Positions 1-11,337 of a stretch of DNA of 64,000 bases are shown one piece after another. This DNA comes from Bacillus sp. OK048. GTDB taxonomy: Bacteria > Bacillota > Bacilli > Bacillales > Cytobacillaceae. The first letter of the stretch is position 1. Each line of letters starts with the position of its first letter. Under the pieces are notes generated by a model. That model saw only the letters and a list, made by a program, of their open reading frames with translations, ran no database searches and had not been told where the DNA came from. Location of the stretch: positions 1-64,000 of the forward strand of contig NZ_FNHN01000007.1 in NCBI RefSeq assembly GCF_900103525.1, written 5' to 3'. The translations under genes and the position numbers were made by a program.

Positions 1-80
1 CTCAAGATTCGCTCGACTTGCATGTATTAGGCACGCCGCCAGCGTTCGTCCTGAGCCAGGATCAAACTCTCCAAGAAAGT
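1..80 (-). rRNA. 16S ribosomal RNA, 5' end (partial)
   Basis: Read on the minus strand, the segment gives the conserved 16S start GAGAGTTTGATCCTGGCTCA followed by the GACGAACGCTGGCGGC region, so the gene enters the window at position 1 and begins near 75-80. It is the first gene after gyrA in the same direction, matching the rrnO position in Bacillus subtilis. The leader between the promoter and the gene contains a CTTTGAAAAC box typical of Bacillus rRNA leaders and a small hairpin at about 111-130. Confidence 0.95.
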
Positions 81-197
81 TGATATAGCTCATTTTGTTA
101 CGTTGGCTTAGCTTTTATAAAAAGCTAAAAAATTGTTTGTTGACGTTCTTGTTTGTTTAGTTTTCAAAGATCGATATCACTCATAAGCGACTTTATT

Positions 198-226
198 AAT
201 ATACCATCTTTCAAAATCCAAGTCAA
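198..226 (-). promoter_or_regulatory. rRNA operon promoter, proximal (P2-like)
   Basis: On the minus strand TTGACT (221-226) and TATATT (198-203) are separated by exactly 17 bases, about 110 bases upstream of the 16S start. This is a near-consensus sigma-A promoter in the expected rrn position. Confidence 0.8.
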
Positions 227-280
227 CGGTTATTTGTTTTTATTTTATGTAATACTGAACAAATATTGCCGACTCAAATG

Positions 281-309
281 AGTATACCAGCATTATCACT
301 ATCTATCAA
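281..309 (-). promoter_or_regulatory. rRNA operon promoter, distal (P1-like)
   Basis: On the minus strand TTGATA (304-309) and TATACT (281-286) are separated by 17 bases, 83 bases upstream of the proximal promoter. Tandem P1/P2 promoters are usual for Bacillus rrn operons. It lies just after the gyrA terminator, so the rRNA operon is transcribed independently of gyrA. Confidence 0.7.
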
Positions 310-342
310 GAGAAAATTAACAAATTTTAAAAACTATATAGA

Positions 343-372
343 AAAAAGGAGCACCAAATCAGGTGCTCCTTC
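343..372 (-). terminator. gyrA rho-independent terminator
   Basis: On the minus strand AAGGAGCACC and GGTGCTCCTT form a 10-bp stem with a 6-base loop, followed by a T run. It begins 12 bases after the gyrA stop codon. Confidence 0.85.
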
Positions 373-384
373 CTTGAGAAGTGC

Positions 385-2964
385 TTATTCTTCAGTAGTA
401 TCGGAATGATCGTCTTCTGTATCCAACTCAGTTTCTTCGTCTTCTACTTCTGTATTAACCATTTCTACCGCTGATCCATCCATTACGATTGTTTCTTCCA
501 TGTCATCAGAATCTGTTTCTTCCGAAACCTCTTCTTTTTCTACTTTCGCAACAGTTGCAACGTAGTTATGGTCATCACTTTTAATACTAATTAATTTTAC
601 ACCTTGAGTGTTCCGTCCCATTGTGGAAATGCCAGCCACATCAATACGGATAAGTACTCCGCCGGTGGTAATTAACATTAAGTCTTCTTCACCTGTAACA
701 GCTCTTACGGAAACTAGATTGCCATTCTTTTCGGTAACATGGCAAGTTTTAATACCTTTACCGCCTCTGCCCTGAATACGGTACTCTTCAGCTGGTGTCC
801 GCTTACCGTACCCATTCTTAGTAACAATCAGGACACTGCTATTTTCCTCAAGAACTTCCATTCCCACTACTTCATCATCACTGTCTAAGGTAATCCCTTT
901 AACCCCTGTAGCAGTCCGTCCCATAGAACGAACGTCTGTTTCAGGGAAACGGATGAGCATTCCTTTTTTCGTACCAATAATCATATGCTTCGATCCATCT
1001 GTTAAGCGAACGGATATCAGTTCATCACCTTCACGAAGATTTAGTGCAATTAAACCATTATTACGGATATGTGCAAATGATGTTAATGGTGAACGTTTAG
1101 ATATACCCTCTTTTGTCGTAAAGAATAGGAACCAGTCATCAACAAACTCCTCAATCGGGATAATAGCATTAACCCATTCTCCTTTTTCAACTCCAAGGAG
1201 GTTAATGATTGGCAGTCCTTTTGCCGTTCGGCTGTATTCAGGAATTTCATATCCCTTTGAACGATAAACCTTCCCTTTATTTGTAAAGAAGAGAATCGTA
1301 TCATGTGTTGAGGTCGTAATTAAATGCTCGACAAAATCGTCCTCATTCGTTCCCATCCCTTGGATACCACGGCCGCCTCGTTTTTGTGCGCGATAGGTTG
1401 AAACCGGGAGTCGTTTAATATAGCCATTATGTGTTAACGTAATAACAATATTTTCACGTGGAATGAGATCTTCATCTTCAATATTTTCGATCCCGCCTGT
1501 AACGATTTCCGTACGGCGCTTGTCATTAAATCGCTCTTTGATTTCGATTAATTCTTCGCGAATAATTTCTAAAACCTTTTCATCGTCAGCTAAAATTGCT
1601 TTTAGTTCAGCAATCAACTTTACTAGGTTTTGATATTCTTCCTCAATTTTCTCCCTTTCCAGGCCAGTTAAACGTTGGAGACGCATATCAAGAATAGCTT
1701 GTGCTTGTTTTTCAGAAAGGTTAAATTGTGTCATTAAACCTTCGCGGGCAATATCCGTTGTCTGCGAGCCTCGAATTAAACTAATAACTGCATCAAGATT
1801 ATCCAATGCAATTCTTAAACCATCCAGAATATGAGCCCGTGCTTCTGCTTTACGTAATTCAAACTCTGTTCTTCTGCGGATAACGACTACTTGATGGTCT
1901 AAATAATAGACTAAACATTGTTTAAGATTTAACACCTTTGGATGTCCGTTTACAAGAGCTAATGTATTGATCCCAAAGCTAGTTTGAAGTGATGTTTGTT
2001 TATATAAGTTATTTAAGAGGACATTCGCATTTGCGTCTTTACGAACCTCAATAACAATTCGCATCCCTTTACGATCTGATTCATCTCTTAAATCTGTAAT
2101 GCCTTCTATCTTTTTATCACGATGTAATTCTGCAATTCTTTCGACTAACTTTGCTTTATTCACTTGATATGGAAGCTCGTTAACAATGATAACTTCTTTA
2201 CCATTTGATTTTGTTTCAATTTCTACTTTTCCGCGAATCGTTATGGATCCTCGGCCTGTTTCATAGGCCTTACGAATACCGCTTCGACCCATGATGATTC
2301 CACCGGTTGGAAAATCAGGTCCCGGTATGATTTCCATTAACTCTTGAATCGATATGTCTGGATCTTGGGTAATGGCCAAGACGCCATCAATAACCTCACC
2401 AAGCTGATGTGGTGGAATATTCGTAGCCATACCAACTGCAATCCCAGAAGAACCGTTAACTAAAAGATTCGGGAATCTTGCTGGTAAAACAGATGGCTCT
2501 CTTTCCTCACCGTCATAGTTATCTTGAAAATTAATCGTATCTTTGTTTAAATCTCTTAATAATTCCATTGAGATTTTCGACATTCTTGATTCTGTATAAC
2601 GCATCGCTGCTGCTGAATCACCGTCTACTGAACCAAAGTTCCCATGACCATCTACCAGCATATATCGATAGTTAAAATCCTGTGCCATACGTACCATCGT
2701 TTCATATACGGCTGAATCACCATGTGGGTGGTATTTACCAATTACATCGCCAACGATACGCGCTGACTTTTTATAAGGTTTATCTGCATGTATTCCTAGA
2801 TCATGCATAGCGTATAGAATACGGCGGTGGACTGGTTTTAATCCATCTCGGACATCTGGAAGGGCACGAGAAACAATAACACTCATAGCATAGTCGAGAA
2901 AAGATGTTCTCATTTCATGACTAATATTAATATCTTTTATTTGGGAATTTGGTGTTTCTGCCAT
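385..2964 (-). CDS. gyrA: DNA gyrase subunit A
   Basis: The breakage-reunion subunit of gyrase, which with GyrB introduces negative supercoils using ATP. The 859-residue product has the N-terminal topoisomerase IV/gyrase A domain with catalytic Tyr123 in AAMRYTE, and C-terminal beta-pinwheel repeats with a GyrA-box-like RGGRGIQG motif. The quinolone-determining region reads HGDSAVYE, with the wild-type Ser84 and Glu88. The ATG follows a strong AGGAGG site. The protein is longer than the roughly 820-residue B. subtilis GyrA because of a very acidic C-terminal tail of about 50 residues rich in Glu and Asp. It is the last gene of the dnaA-to-gyrA block. Confidence 0.97.
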   Translation of the reverse strand: MAETPNSQIKDINISHEMRTSFLDYAMSVIVSRALPDVRDGLKPVHRRILYAMHDLGIHADKPYKKSARIVGDVIGKYHPHGDSAVYETMVRMAQDFNYRYMLVDGHGNFGSVDGDSAAAMRYTESRMSKISMELLRDLNKDTINFQDNYDGEEREPSVLPARFPNLLVNGSSGIAVGMATNIPPHQLGEVIDGVLAITQDPDISIQELMEIIPGPDFPTGGIIMGRSGIRKAYETGRGSITIRGKVEIETKSNGKEVIIVNELPYQVNKAKLVERIAELHRDKKIEGITDLRDESDRKGMRIVIEVRKDANANVLLNNLYKQTSLQTSFGINTLALVNGHPKVLNLKQCLVYYLDHQVVVIRRRTEFELRKAEARAHILDGLRIALDNLDAVISLIRGSQTTDIAREGLMTQFNLSEKQAQAILDMRLQRLTGLEREKIEEEYQNLVKLIAELKAILADDEKVLEIIREELIEIKERFNDKRRTEIVTGGIENIEDEDLIPRENIVITLTHNGYIKRLPVSTYRAQKRGGRGIQGMGTNEDDFVEHLITTSTHDTILFFTNKGKVYRSKGYEIPEYSRTAKGLPIINLLGVEKGEWVNAIIPIEEFVDDWFLFFTTKEGISKRSPLTSFAHIRNNGLIALNLREGDELISVRLTDGSKHMIIGTKKGMLIRFPETDVRSMGRTATGVKGITLDSDDEVVGMEVLEENSSVLIVTKNGYGKRTPAEEYRIQGRGGKGIKTCHVTEKNGNLVSVRAVTGEEDLMLITTGGVLIRIDVAGISTMGRNTQGVKLISIKSDDHNYVATVAKVEKEEVSEETDSDDMEETIVMDGSAVEMVNTEVEDEETELDTEDDHSDTTEE

Positions 2965-3077
2965 TTTAAGTACCTCCTATTTAGGTGACGATCTGCCTTT
3001 AATACGATCTAGATAAACGAAAAAAGGAGGATAGTGGTCACCCCTCTATCCCTTTTTAAAATAAGCTTTTCTTTATG

Positions 3078-3192
3078 TCTAGCTCCGGCGGCTAGGGGCT
3101 CGAGGTCATAAGCACCCCCCTGAAAAAGGCAAAAACCGCCTTTTTGCAGGGTGCGTCTTATGCTTGTCGCTCCTAAACGAGCCGCCTCCGCT
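3078..3192. repeat. palindromic intergenic repeat, family A copy 1
   Basis: This GC-rich element fills the gyrA-gyrB gap and is an imperfect palindrome in three tiers: outer GGCGGCT/GAGCCGCC, middle CATAAGCACCC/GGGTGCGTCTTATG, and inner GAAAAAGGC/GCCTTTTTGC hairpin. It starts with TCTAGCTCCGGCG and ends with CGCCTCCGCTTTT. Copy 3 at 8412 shares the borders and the CATAAG/CTTATG tier. Similar sequences are scattered in Bacillus intergenic regions; whether the element acts as DNA or RNA is unknown. Confidence 0.7.
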
Positions 3193-3197
3193 TTTCT

Positions 3198-5132
<1,935 letters not shown>

Positions 5133-5191
5133 TCACCCGCACTTTCATTTTAAAAAAATATTCTAGTAACCAGAAATAAAATAAAAATTCA

Positions 5192-5437
5192 CTAATCTAG
5201 CATTTCCTTTTGATTTGAACGTTTTTTTAATGTTCCAGAAGAAATTGGGGATAAATAAACCTTGTCATATGTAATTACGACTGATTTAAAGGGGTTTTTT
5301 GAAAGGTTAACGAGCTTTTCCTTATGCTGTTTTACTAACTCTTCAACTAAGTTTGAAGAGTTTACGCACCCTTTATCAAGAATGGCGATGATGTCCTTCG
5401 CCCTGATATTTAAATCTTCCCCGACATGTATATACAC
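5192..5437 (-). CDS. remB: RemB (YaaB), DUF370 regulator-like protein
   Basis: An 81-residue DUF370-family protein. RemB together with RemA affects extracellular-matrix gene expression in B. subtilis, and RemA-family proteins can bind DNA. The N-terminus MYIHVGEDLNIRAKDIIAIL is characteristic. Translation begins at GTG (5435-5437) with GAGGTGG directly upstream. It occupies the conserved slot between recF and gyrB, which supports the call. Its promoter was not identified, and it is probably co-transcribed with recF. Confidence 0.88.
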   Translation of the reverse strand: MYIHVGEDLNIRAKDIIAILDKGCVNSSNLVEELVKQHKEKLVNLSKNPFKSVVITYDKVYLSPISSGTLKKRSNQKEMLD

Positions 5438-5446
5438 ACTTCCACC

Positions 5447-6565
5447 TCAATTAACTTTATTGATAAAACCAGATTCTACTTCAAAAGTCGAAGCCTCTTT
5501 TAAGGTTTGATGATGGATGCCGTCTACACTTGTTGTAGTAACAAATGTTTGAACTTTTCCTTGAATGGTATTAAGCAAGTGTGACTGACGATAATCATCT
5601 AATTCTGACAATACATCGTCAAGGAGTAAGATTGGATATTCCCGAATTTCTGAATGAATTAATTCAATTTCGGCAAGCTTAACAGAAAGTGCAGTTGTTC
5701 TTTGCTGGCCCTGTGACCCAAATGTAGAAACATCTCTCTCATTGACAAAAAACAACAAATCATCGCGATGGGGACCAAATAGTGTTGTTCCACGTTCTAT
5801 TTCCCTCGTTCTGACTTTACTAAATTTTTCCTCAAAGCATGCTTTCATTTTCGACAAATCTTGGTCTTCTAATACATCAACGGATGGTTTATAGGTTATT
5901 TTCAATGATTCTAGACCTCTAGAAATACCTTTATGAATTGGTTTAGCCCAATTTTCAAGCAAATAAAGAAACTCAAATCTTTTCGAAACTATTTTTACTG
6001 CCATGTTAATAAACTGTTCTGTCAGCACTTCAAGCATCGTCTGATCAGTCAGTTTTTTAATTTGCAGCATTTTTAAAAAATGATTACGTTGTTGTAGTAT
6101 CTTTTGATATTGACTCATATCATGTAAATAGATTGGTGAAACTTGTCCGATCTCCATATCAATAAACCGCCGCCTAATTTGTGGGCTGCCTTTAACTAAA
6201 TTAAGATCCTCTGGTGCGAACATAACCACATTCATGTTCCCAACATATTGGCTCAACTTCCGTTGTTCCATATGATTACATTTTGCCTTTTTGCCTTTTT
6301 TAGAAATAATCAACTCTAAAGGCAGAGAGCTATATTGTTTTTGAACCCTGCCTTCTATTTTAGCATACTCCTGATCCCAACGAATAAGATCTTTATCATT
6401 GGAGGTACGATGCGACTTAGCCATTGCTAAAACATAAATGGATTCCATCACGTTTGTTTTCCCCTGGGCGTTTTCCCCGAGAATCACATTCACCTTATTT
6501 TCAAATTCAACCGATAGGCTCTCATAGTTCCGATAATTTCTTAGTGCTAATTGTTCAATATACAT
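5447..6565 (-). CDS. recF: DNA replication and repair protein RecF
   Basis: An SMC-like ATPase that helps load RecA at single-strand gaps. The 372-residue product has Walker [15 protein letters not shown] near residue 30, the family motif LFGPHRDDL near 265, the signature-like FGSQGQQRT, and Walker [18 protein letters not shown] near 315. Its start codon lies 2 bases after the yaaA stop, suggesting translational coupling. Length and order (dnaN, yaaA, recF, remB) match other Bacillaceae. Confidence 0.97.
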   Translation of the reverse strand: MYIEQLALRNYRNYESLSVEFENKVNVILGENAQGKTNVMESIYVLAMAKSHRTSNDKDLIRWDQEYAKIEGRVQKQYSSLPLELIISKKGKKAKCNHMEQRKLSQYVGNMNVVMFAPEDLNLVKGSPQIRRRFIDMEIGQVSPIYLHDMSQYQKILQQRNHFLKMLQIKKLTDQTMLEVLTEQFINMAVKIVSKRFEFLYLLENWAKPIHKGISRGLESLKITYKPSVDVLEDQDLSKMKACFEEKFSKVRTREIERGTTLFGPHRDDLLFFVNERDVSTFGSQGQQRTTALSVKLAEIELIHSEIREYPILLLDDVLSELDDYRQSHLLNTIQGKVQTFVTTTSVDGIHHQTLKEASTFEVESGFINKVN

Positions 6566-6567
6566 AA

Positions 6568-6783
6568 TTAATCGGTAATCAAAAACTCACCAAACCCAGG
6601 GATTTGAATCTTATCCCCAGCACGAAGCTTTCTTCCTCTTCTTTGGTCTTGTTCCCCATTAATAAAAATATCGTTTTCACTTAAAAACCATTTGGCCATG
6701 CCGCCAGATTGGATGACATCTGCTAATTTAAGAAATTGTCCTAACGTAATAAACTCTGTATTCAGCGTTATTTTTTCAGGCAC
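6568..6783 (-). CDS. yaaA: S4-domain protein YaaA (RlbA)
   Basis: A 71-residue protein made almost entirely of an S4-type RNA-binding fold ([39 protein letters not shown]). B. subtilis YaaA has been linked to 50S ribosome assembly. It lies between dnaN and recF, as expected, and nearly abuts recF. A terminator hairpin and a family-A repeat separate it from dnaN, so some of its transcription may come from its own promoter. Confidence 0.92.
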   Translation of the reverse strand: MPEKITLNTEFITLGQFLKLADVIQSGGMAKWFLSENDIFINGEQDQRRGRKLRAGDKIQIPGFGEFLITD

Positions 6784-6847
6784 TGTTTTTCACTCATTTC
6801 TAAAATGGTCTCAATACTTTATTTTACTAAAAAATTTAAAATAAAGA

Positions 6848-6877
6848 AAGTCACCAAAATCATGGTGACCATTTTTT
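6848..6877 (-). terminator. hairpin between dnaN and yaaA
   Basis: GTCACCA and TGGTGAC form a stem around a 6-base loop, flanked by A-rich and T-rich runs on both sides. It probably terminates or attenuates transcription coming from dnaA-dnaN before yaaA; the flanks would also allow activity on the plus strand. Confidence 0.6.
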
Positions 6878-6913
6878 AAGAAGACAAAGCATAAGTCTTT
6901 GAACTTAGATCAT

Positions 6914-7068
6914 TGTCCAGCTACAGCCCCCTAACGGCTAGTGTCCTTCGCTCTCCGCCCTACGATAAGTCAACATCGAATCGCAAAAGGCGCTCTTCGT
7001 GTTTCCTTTATCTTTGGTTGGAGTGCTCCAGGCCATACGCCGCTGAACAGGGTGCTTGCGCTTTTTTC
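6914..7068. repeat. GC-rich intergenic repeat, probable family A copy 2
   Basis: The element begins GTCCAGCTACAGC and ends GCTTGCGCTTTTTT, matching the borders of the copies at 3078 and 8412. Internal pairing is weaker than in those copies, so membership is probable only. It lies directly after the dnaN stop codon. Confidence 0.5.
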
Positions 7069-8205
7069 CTAATAAGTTCTAACTGGCAAAATTAACTGCA
7101 GGGTAGTTTCATCATGCAGTGGTTTAATAACAAATGGGCGCATTGCTCCAGTAAAACTGACTTTTATATCTGTGCCTTCAAGTGCTTTTAAGGCATCCAT
7201 CATATATTTTGCACTAAAGGAGATCTTTAAATCCTCACCATCAATCGCTTGACTTTGAATTTCCTCAACTACTTTCCCTACTTCAGGGGTATTGGAGGAA
7301 ATTTCAATTACTCCGCTATCAATCGTAGAGAGTTTTACTACATTGTTTCTTCCTTCACGTGCCAGCAGGGAGGCACGATCAATCGCATGCAAGAAGTCCT
7401 TTGTATTCACAATAATATCTGTTTTACTTTCATTTGGAATAAGTCTAGAAGTATCAGGATAGTTACCTTCCAAAAGCCTAGAGAAAAATAACAGATGTTT
7501 TGCTTTAAATAATATTTGATTTTCGGTGATAACAATATCAATTAATTCGTTAGAATCATCGATAATTTTACTTAGTTCATTCAAGCTCTTGCCTGGAATG
7601 ACTACATTGTAGTTTTCGTTATTTTCCGTTTCAATTTTTGCCTTTCTTAATGCAAGACGGTGACTATCTGTTGCAATACAGTTTAATTCACCATTTTCGA
7701 CTTTCCAGTTTACACCTGTCAAGATGGGACGTGTTTCTGAAGTGGATACAGCAAAAAAGGTTTGACGGATCATCGTCTTTAAGAGATCGGTGGCAATATG
7801 AAATTTATTATTTTCTTCGATTTGCGGAAGGTGAGGGTATTCCTCAGCATCAAGACCGTTTAAATTAAATTCAGATTTACCTGAACGTATGACGGTTTGT
7901 AATGAACCAAGTACTTCAATTTCAACACTATCTGTAGGTAACTTTTTTACTATTTCACTAAAGAACTTTGCTTGAAGGACAATTGAACCACTTAGCTTAA
8001 TCTCAACGATTTCCTCTCCAGCTTCCTCTTTTGGAATAAATGATTCAATTGAAATATCTGAATCACTTCCTGTTAAAGTAACTCCATCGTCGCTAGCTGT
8101 TATTTTAATTCCTGTCAAAATAGGAATTGTCGTTCTTGATGTGACAGCCTTCATTACATCTTGGACACTTTGAACGAGGCGGTCCCGTTGGATGATAAAT
8201 CTCAT
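7069..8205 (-). CDS. dnaN: DNA polymerase III beta subunit (sliding clamp)
   Basis: The processivity clamp of the replicative polymerase, a ring-shaped dimer loaded onto primed DNA. The 378-residue length is exactly that of B. subtilis DnaN, and the C-terminus ends in the conserved QLILPVRTY. I chose the ATG at 8203-8205, giving MRFIIQRDRL and preceded by GGGGGG at good spacing; the reading frame stays open upstream to 8265 but that part is not conserved. It follows dnaA after an intergenic region that forms the downstream half of oriC. Confidence 0.97.
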   Translation of the reverse strand: MRFIIQRDRLVQSVQDVMKAVTSRTTIPILTGIKITASDDGVTLTGSDSDISIESFIPKEEAGEEIVEIKLSGSIVLQAKFFSEIVKKLPTDSVEIEVLGSLQTVIRSGKSEFNLNGLDAEEYPHLPQIEENNKFHIATDLLKTMIRQTFFAVSTSETRPILTGVNWKVENGELNCIATDSHRLALRKAKIETENNENYNVVIPGKSLNELSKIIDDSNELIDIVITENQILFKAKHLLFFSRLLEGNYPDTSRLIPNESKTDIIVNTKDFLHAIDRASLLAREGRNNVVKLSTIDSGVIEISSNTPEVGKVVEEIQSQAIDGEDLKISFSAKYMMDALKALEGTDIKVSFTGAMRPFVIKPLHDETTLQLILPVRTY

Positions 8206-8265
8206 TTGATAATCCCCCCAGCAAATTTTTAATCTAATTTCGCATAAATTGAATTTCTTAAACAT

Positions 8266-8407
8266 ATAATAATAAGTTTTTTAAATAAAAAAACAGTAGA
8301 AGTACTAGTAGGGCCTGTTAGTATGTGGATAACCTGTTTTTCGTCATGGAAACACAGTCTATCCACATGTGGACAGACTGTGTATAAATAGACCTTAGTT
8401 ATTCACA
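8266..8407 (-). other. oriC, downstream part: unwinding element, DnaA-trios and DnaA boxes
   Basis: Read on the minus strand from 8407 to 8266 the order is: DnaA-box-like sites at 8399-8407 (TTATTCACA on plus), 8379-8387, 8368-8376 and 8359-8367, a perfect box at 8324-8332, a short GC-rich step, the triplet run CTA CTA GTA CTT CTA CTG (8294-8311), then an AT-rich stretch 8266-8293. This is the box, GC-step, DnaA-trio, DNA-unwinding-element arrangement known at the B. subtilis dnaA-dnaN junction, so strand opening probably starts here. Confidence 0.85.
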
Positions 8408-8411
8408 GTAT

Positions 8412-8532
8412 TCTAGCTCCAGCGCCTAGGGTCTCGGGTCATAAGCCAATCCGTCAGAAAGGTTAAAGAACAACCTTCCCGCCGGCTCGTCTTATGCCGG
8501 TCGACCCTGTGCAAGGCGCTTCTGCTTTTTTA
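8412..8532. repeat. palindromic intergenic repeat, family A copy 3
   Basis: It has nested inverted repeats AGCGCCT/AGGCGCT, AGGGTC/GACCCT, CATAAG/CTTATG and inner AAGGTT/AACCTT. Borders (TCTAGCTCCAGCG, GCGCTTCTGCTTTTTT) match copy 1. It lies between the dnaA stop codon and the oriC DnaA boxes, so it sits inside the dnaA-dnaN intergenic region that carries the unwinding site. Confidence 0.75.
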
Positions 8533-8539
8533 TGTTCCC

Positions 8540-9886
8540 TTAAACTTTCAACAACTCGTTTATTTCTTTCACTTGTCGTTGTAATTGAAGGTCAGACTGC
8601 AGCAGCCTTGAAATTTTTTCGTGTGCATGGATAACTGTGGTATGATCACGTCCACCAAACTCTTCTCCTATTTTTGGCAATGAATAATCGGTTAATTCAC
8701 GTGATAAATACATAGCTATCTGTCTAGGGTATGCTACAGATTTTGTTCGCTTCTTCGCCTTGAAGTCTTCAAGCTTCACACTAAAATGCTCACCGACAGT
8801 CCGTTGAATTTCATGAATGGTGATTACCTTTGGTTTCGAACTAGGAATGATATCCTTTAGTGCCTCTGACGCAAGATCGGCGTTAATATCCTTATTAATC
8901 AGGGAAGAATAGGCAACAACACGGATTAATGCTCCCTCAAGTTCTCTGATATTGGTATCAATTTGATTTGCAATATAAAGCATCACTTCATTCGGTATAT
9001 CTAAACCTTCAGCCCTAGCCTTTTTCCGTAGGATGGCTATTCTAGTTTCTAAATCTGGTGGAGTAATATCGGTAATTAGTCCCCATTCAAAACGTGAACG
9101 CAATCTATCCTCGAGGGTCGGAATTTCCCGTGGCGGCCTGTCACTTGAGATAACGATTTGCTTGCTTTCTTCATGAAGAGTATTAAAAGTATGGAAAAAT
9201 TCCTCTTGTGTTGATTCTTTTCCTGCTAAAAATTGAATATCATCAATTAGAAGCACATCGACATTTCGATATTTATTGCGGAATTCTACCGCTTTATTGT
9301 CACGGATAGAATTAATAAACTCATTCGTGAATTTTTCTGAAGATAAATAAACTACTTTAGCATTAGGCTTATGCTCCAGAACATAATGGCCAATCGCATG
9401 CATTAAGTGTGTTTTTCCTAAACCAACGCCCCCATAAATAAATAAGGGATTGTAAGCTTTTGCAGGTGCTTCAGCTACTGCCAATGAAGCTGCATGAGCA
9501 AACCGGTTGCCCGAACCAATAACAAATGTATCAAACAGGTACTTTGGATTTAAAATATTGGCGGGAAAATCATGTTGATCGTCTTCCTTTTTGGCCTTTT
9601 TAGCAGACATGAGCAACTCTGCGTCTTCCTCTTTTTGATTTTGCGGAATAATGAACTTTACAGATAGTTCTTCTCCAGTGATTTCATAAAGAATACCAGA
9701 GATTAACTGGGAATAGCGCTCCTCGAGCCAATCACGTGCGAATTCATTAGGAGCCGTTATCACAAGTAGATCTCCTTGAAGGGAATGGGCCTTCGTGGAC
9801 TTCAGCCAGGTATCAAAACTAGGCTTGCTAATCTTCTTCTCGATATTGGTTAGGGCAGCATTCCATAGATCCGCAATATTCTCCAA
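8540..9886 (-). CDS. dnaA: chromosomal replication initiator DnaA
   Basis: The AAA+ initiator that binds DnaA boxes and opens oriC. The 448-residue product has the N-terminal interaction domain, a variable linker (about 80-110), Walker [10 protein letters not shown] near residue 152, Walker [11 protein letters not shown], and the C-terminal box-binding signature [15 protein letters not shown]. The ATG follows GGAGGGACAACCG. It is flanked on both sides by DnaA-box clusters, which implies autoregulation and a bipartite origin. No promoter was assigned with confidence. Confidence 0.98.
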   Translation of the reverse strand: MENIADLWNAALTNIEKKISKPSFDTWLKSTKAHSLQGDLLVITAPNEFARDWLEERYSQLISGILYEITGEELSVKFIIPQNQKEEDAELLMSAKKAKKEDDQHDFPANILNPKYLFDTFVIGSGNRFAHAASLAVAEAPAKAYNPLFIYGGVGLGKTHLMHAIGHYVLEHKPNAKVVYLSSEKFTNEFINSIRDNKAVEFRNKYRNVDVLLIDDIQFLAGKESTQEEFFHTFNTLHEESKQIVISSDRPPREIPTLEDRLRSRFEWGLITDITPPDLETRIAILRKKARAEGLDIPNEVMLYIANQIDTNIRELEGALIRVVAYSSLINKDINADLASEALKDIIPSSKPKVITIHEIQRTVGEHFSVKLEDFKAKKRTKSVAYPRQIAMYLSRELTDYSLPKIGEEFGGRDHTTVIHAHEKISRLLQSDLQLQRQVKEINELLKV

Positions 9887-9982
9887 CGGTTGTCCCTCCT
9901 TTATTTCTTTTTTATCTATCTATTTCTAAAGTGCACGTTGCAGCTTTGTCTTACGTCTAAACTCCATATATAAGAATATTTT

Positions 9983-10000
9983 TTCACAAAGCGTTGTGAA
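9983..10000. promoter_or_regulatory. dyad upstream of dnaA
   Basis: TTCACAA and TTGTGAA form a perfect 7+7 inverted repeat with a 4-base spacer, about 100 bases upstream of the dnaA start, in the likely dnaA promoter region. It is not a DnaA box. The protein that would bind it is not known to me. Confidence 0.45.
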
Positions 10001-10105
10001 GTATCCTCAAATCATCCTTATATCAAAATGGACAAAAGTTCCGTGAAAAAACGATGTTATACAAGGTGTACAACTGCTAATTTATAAATATACGAAACAA
10101 TGGTT

Positions 10106-10421
10106 GTGGAAAAACATAATATAGGAAATAAAGTGGAGTTTCGACAATATCCACCGCTTGTGGACAAGTTTCTGCAGTATGCTGGAATAACTTGTCCACA
10201 CCTTATCCACAATTTGTGGATAACATTTTTTTAGACGAAGTTATTCAGAGTGAAAACACAAATATAATATCAAATAAAAGGCAAGGGCGCAATGCCCTTT
10301 CGTGGTTTATCCACAACTGTAACAATATGTGGTTAAAACTTGTCCACAAGTAGTGTGTCCTGTGCAAAAACTGTCAATATCTTGTGAAATGGCAAATAAA
10401 AAGTCGAAAAAAATATCCACA
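10106..10421. other. oriC, upstream part: DnaA-box cluster with Spo0A box
   Basis: Perfect 9-mers (TTATCCACA or its complement) occur at 10203-10211, 10215-10223 and 10307-10315. One-mismatch sites occur at 10106-10114, 10159-10167, 10192-10200, 10328-10336, 10340-10348 and 10413-10421. A perfect Spo0A box (TTCGACA, complement of TGTCGAA) lies at 10140-10146. The cluster fills the rpmH-dnaA gap as in B. subtilis, where it regulates dnaA and is needed for origin function. The rest of 9887-10599 is AT-rich with no gene seen. Confidence 0.9.
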
Positions 10422-10523
10422 GGTATGAATTTTAAAAGTTGGCTTTGAAGAAAAATCTTTTTAGTGTTAAAAAAATCTGTGTGCAAAAAAAATGGAACTG
10501 AGGGAACAATATGTTATGGGCGG

Positions 10524-10552
10524 TTGACAACATGAGGGTCCGTCTTTATAAT
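10524..10552 (+). promoter_or_regulatory. rpmH promoter
   Basis: TTGACA (10524-10529) and TATAAT (10547-10552) are separated by 17 bases: a perfect sigma-A consensus 48 bases before the rpmH start codon. Confidence 0.9.
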
Positions 10553-10599
10553 TAGTTAGACTGTCTTTAACAGCTATTCCTCAGAGGAGGTGTCTTATA

Positions 10600-10734
10600 A
10601 TGAAAAGAACGTATCAACCAAATAAACGTAAACATAGTAAAGTTCACGGTTTCCGCAGTCGTATGAGCTCTGCAAGCGGACGTAAAGTCCTAGCGCGCCG
10701 TCGTCTAAAAGGAAGAAAAGTATTATCAGCTTAG
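10600..10734 (+). CDS. rpmH: 50S ribosomal protein L34
   Basis: A 44-codon gene for the small basic protein of the large ribosomal subunit. The product starts [19 protein letters not shown] and continues with the conserved Arg/Lys-rich segment to KVLSA. The ATG follows an AGAGGAGGTG site. It is the first gene on the rightward arm, opposite dnaA, with a consensus promoter upstream and a terminator immediately after the stop, so it probably yields a short abundant transcript with some read-through into rnpA. Confidence 0.97.
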   Translation: MKRTYQPNKRKHSKVHGFRSRMSSASGRKVLARRRLKGRKVLSA

Positions 10735-10763
10735 GCCACTGAAGCATCAGTGGTCTTTTTTCT
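10734..10763 (+). terminator. rpmH terminator
   Basis: CCACTGA and TCAGTGG form the stem (extended by a G-C pair and G-T wobble) followed by a T run, directly after the rpmH stop codon. Confidence 0.85.
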
Positions 10764-10841
10764 CATAAAGTTTAAGAAAAGAGCTCTAATAAAGGATCTT
10801 TCTCATTGGAAAAGTTTTTGTATAGATGGATGGTGTTTTCT

Positions 10842-11186
10842 ATGAAGAAAGAATTACGGGTAAAGAAGAATAAGGAATTTCAAGAGGCATTCCAAAAAGG
10901 ACAATCTTTTGCTAATAGGCAATTCGTTATCTATAGCCTGAAAAAAGAGAATCAAGACTATTTTCGGATTGGTCTTTCTGTGAGTAAGAAGTTAGGAAAT
11001 GCAGTGACTAGAAATCAAATAAAAAGATACATAAAACAAGCTGTGTTCGAACTATCAAGCCAGATTGTAACAGGGAATGATTACATAATCATTGCTAGGA
11101 AACCGGCTGCCGAAATGGACTTTTTTGAAGTGAAAAAGAGTTTAACTCATGTCCTTAAGGTAGGAAAGGTTTTTATTAAAAAATAG
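10842..11186 (+). CDS. rnpA: ribonuclease P protein component
   Basis: The protein subunit of RNase P, which helps the catalytic RNA remove tRNA 5' leaders. The 114-residue product carries the family core [22 protein letters not shown] and the conserved [14 protein letters not shown] start at the ATG of 10842 (MKKELRVKK), which has a GGATGGTG site; a TTG at 10806 is in frame but gives a non-conserved extension. Its place between rpmH and spoIIIJ is universal in Bacillaceae. Confidence 0.94.
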   Translation: MKKELRVKKNKEFQEAFQKGQSFANRQFVIYSLKKENQDYFRIGLSVSKKLGNAVTRNQIKRYIKQAVFELSSQIVTGNDYIIIARKPAAEMDFFEVKKSLTHVLKVGKVFIKK

Positions 11187-11337
11187 TTTTCGAATAATGA
11201 TGTAATCGTCATAAATTTAAGAGACAAGGTATTCTAAAAGATGGTAAAATACCTATGAAATAGTCCAATGGATATTTTTTCTTGGAAAGGTATTCATACT
11301 TATCTCGTATTTATAATACTCAAGGAGGAAATTTCGG

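Noticed and set aside
6913..7095. A 60-codon plus-strand ORF next to dnaN
   Set aside because: It lies in a family-A repeat and the dnaN 3' end; no coding support.
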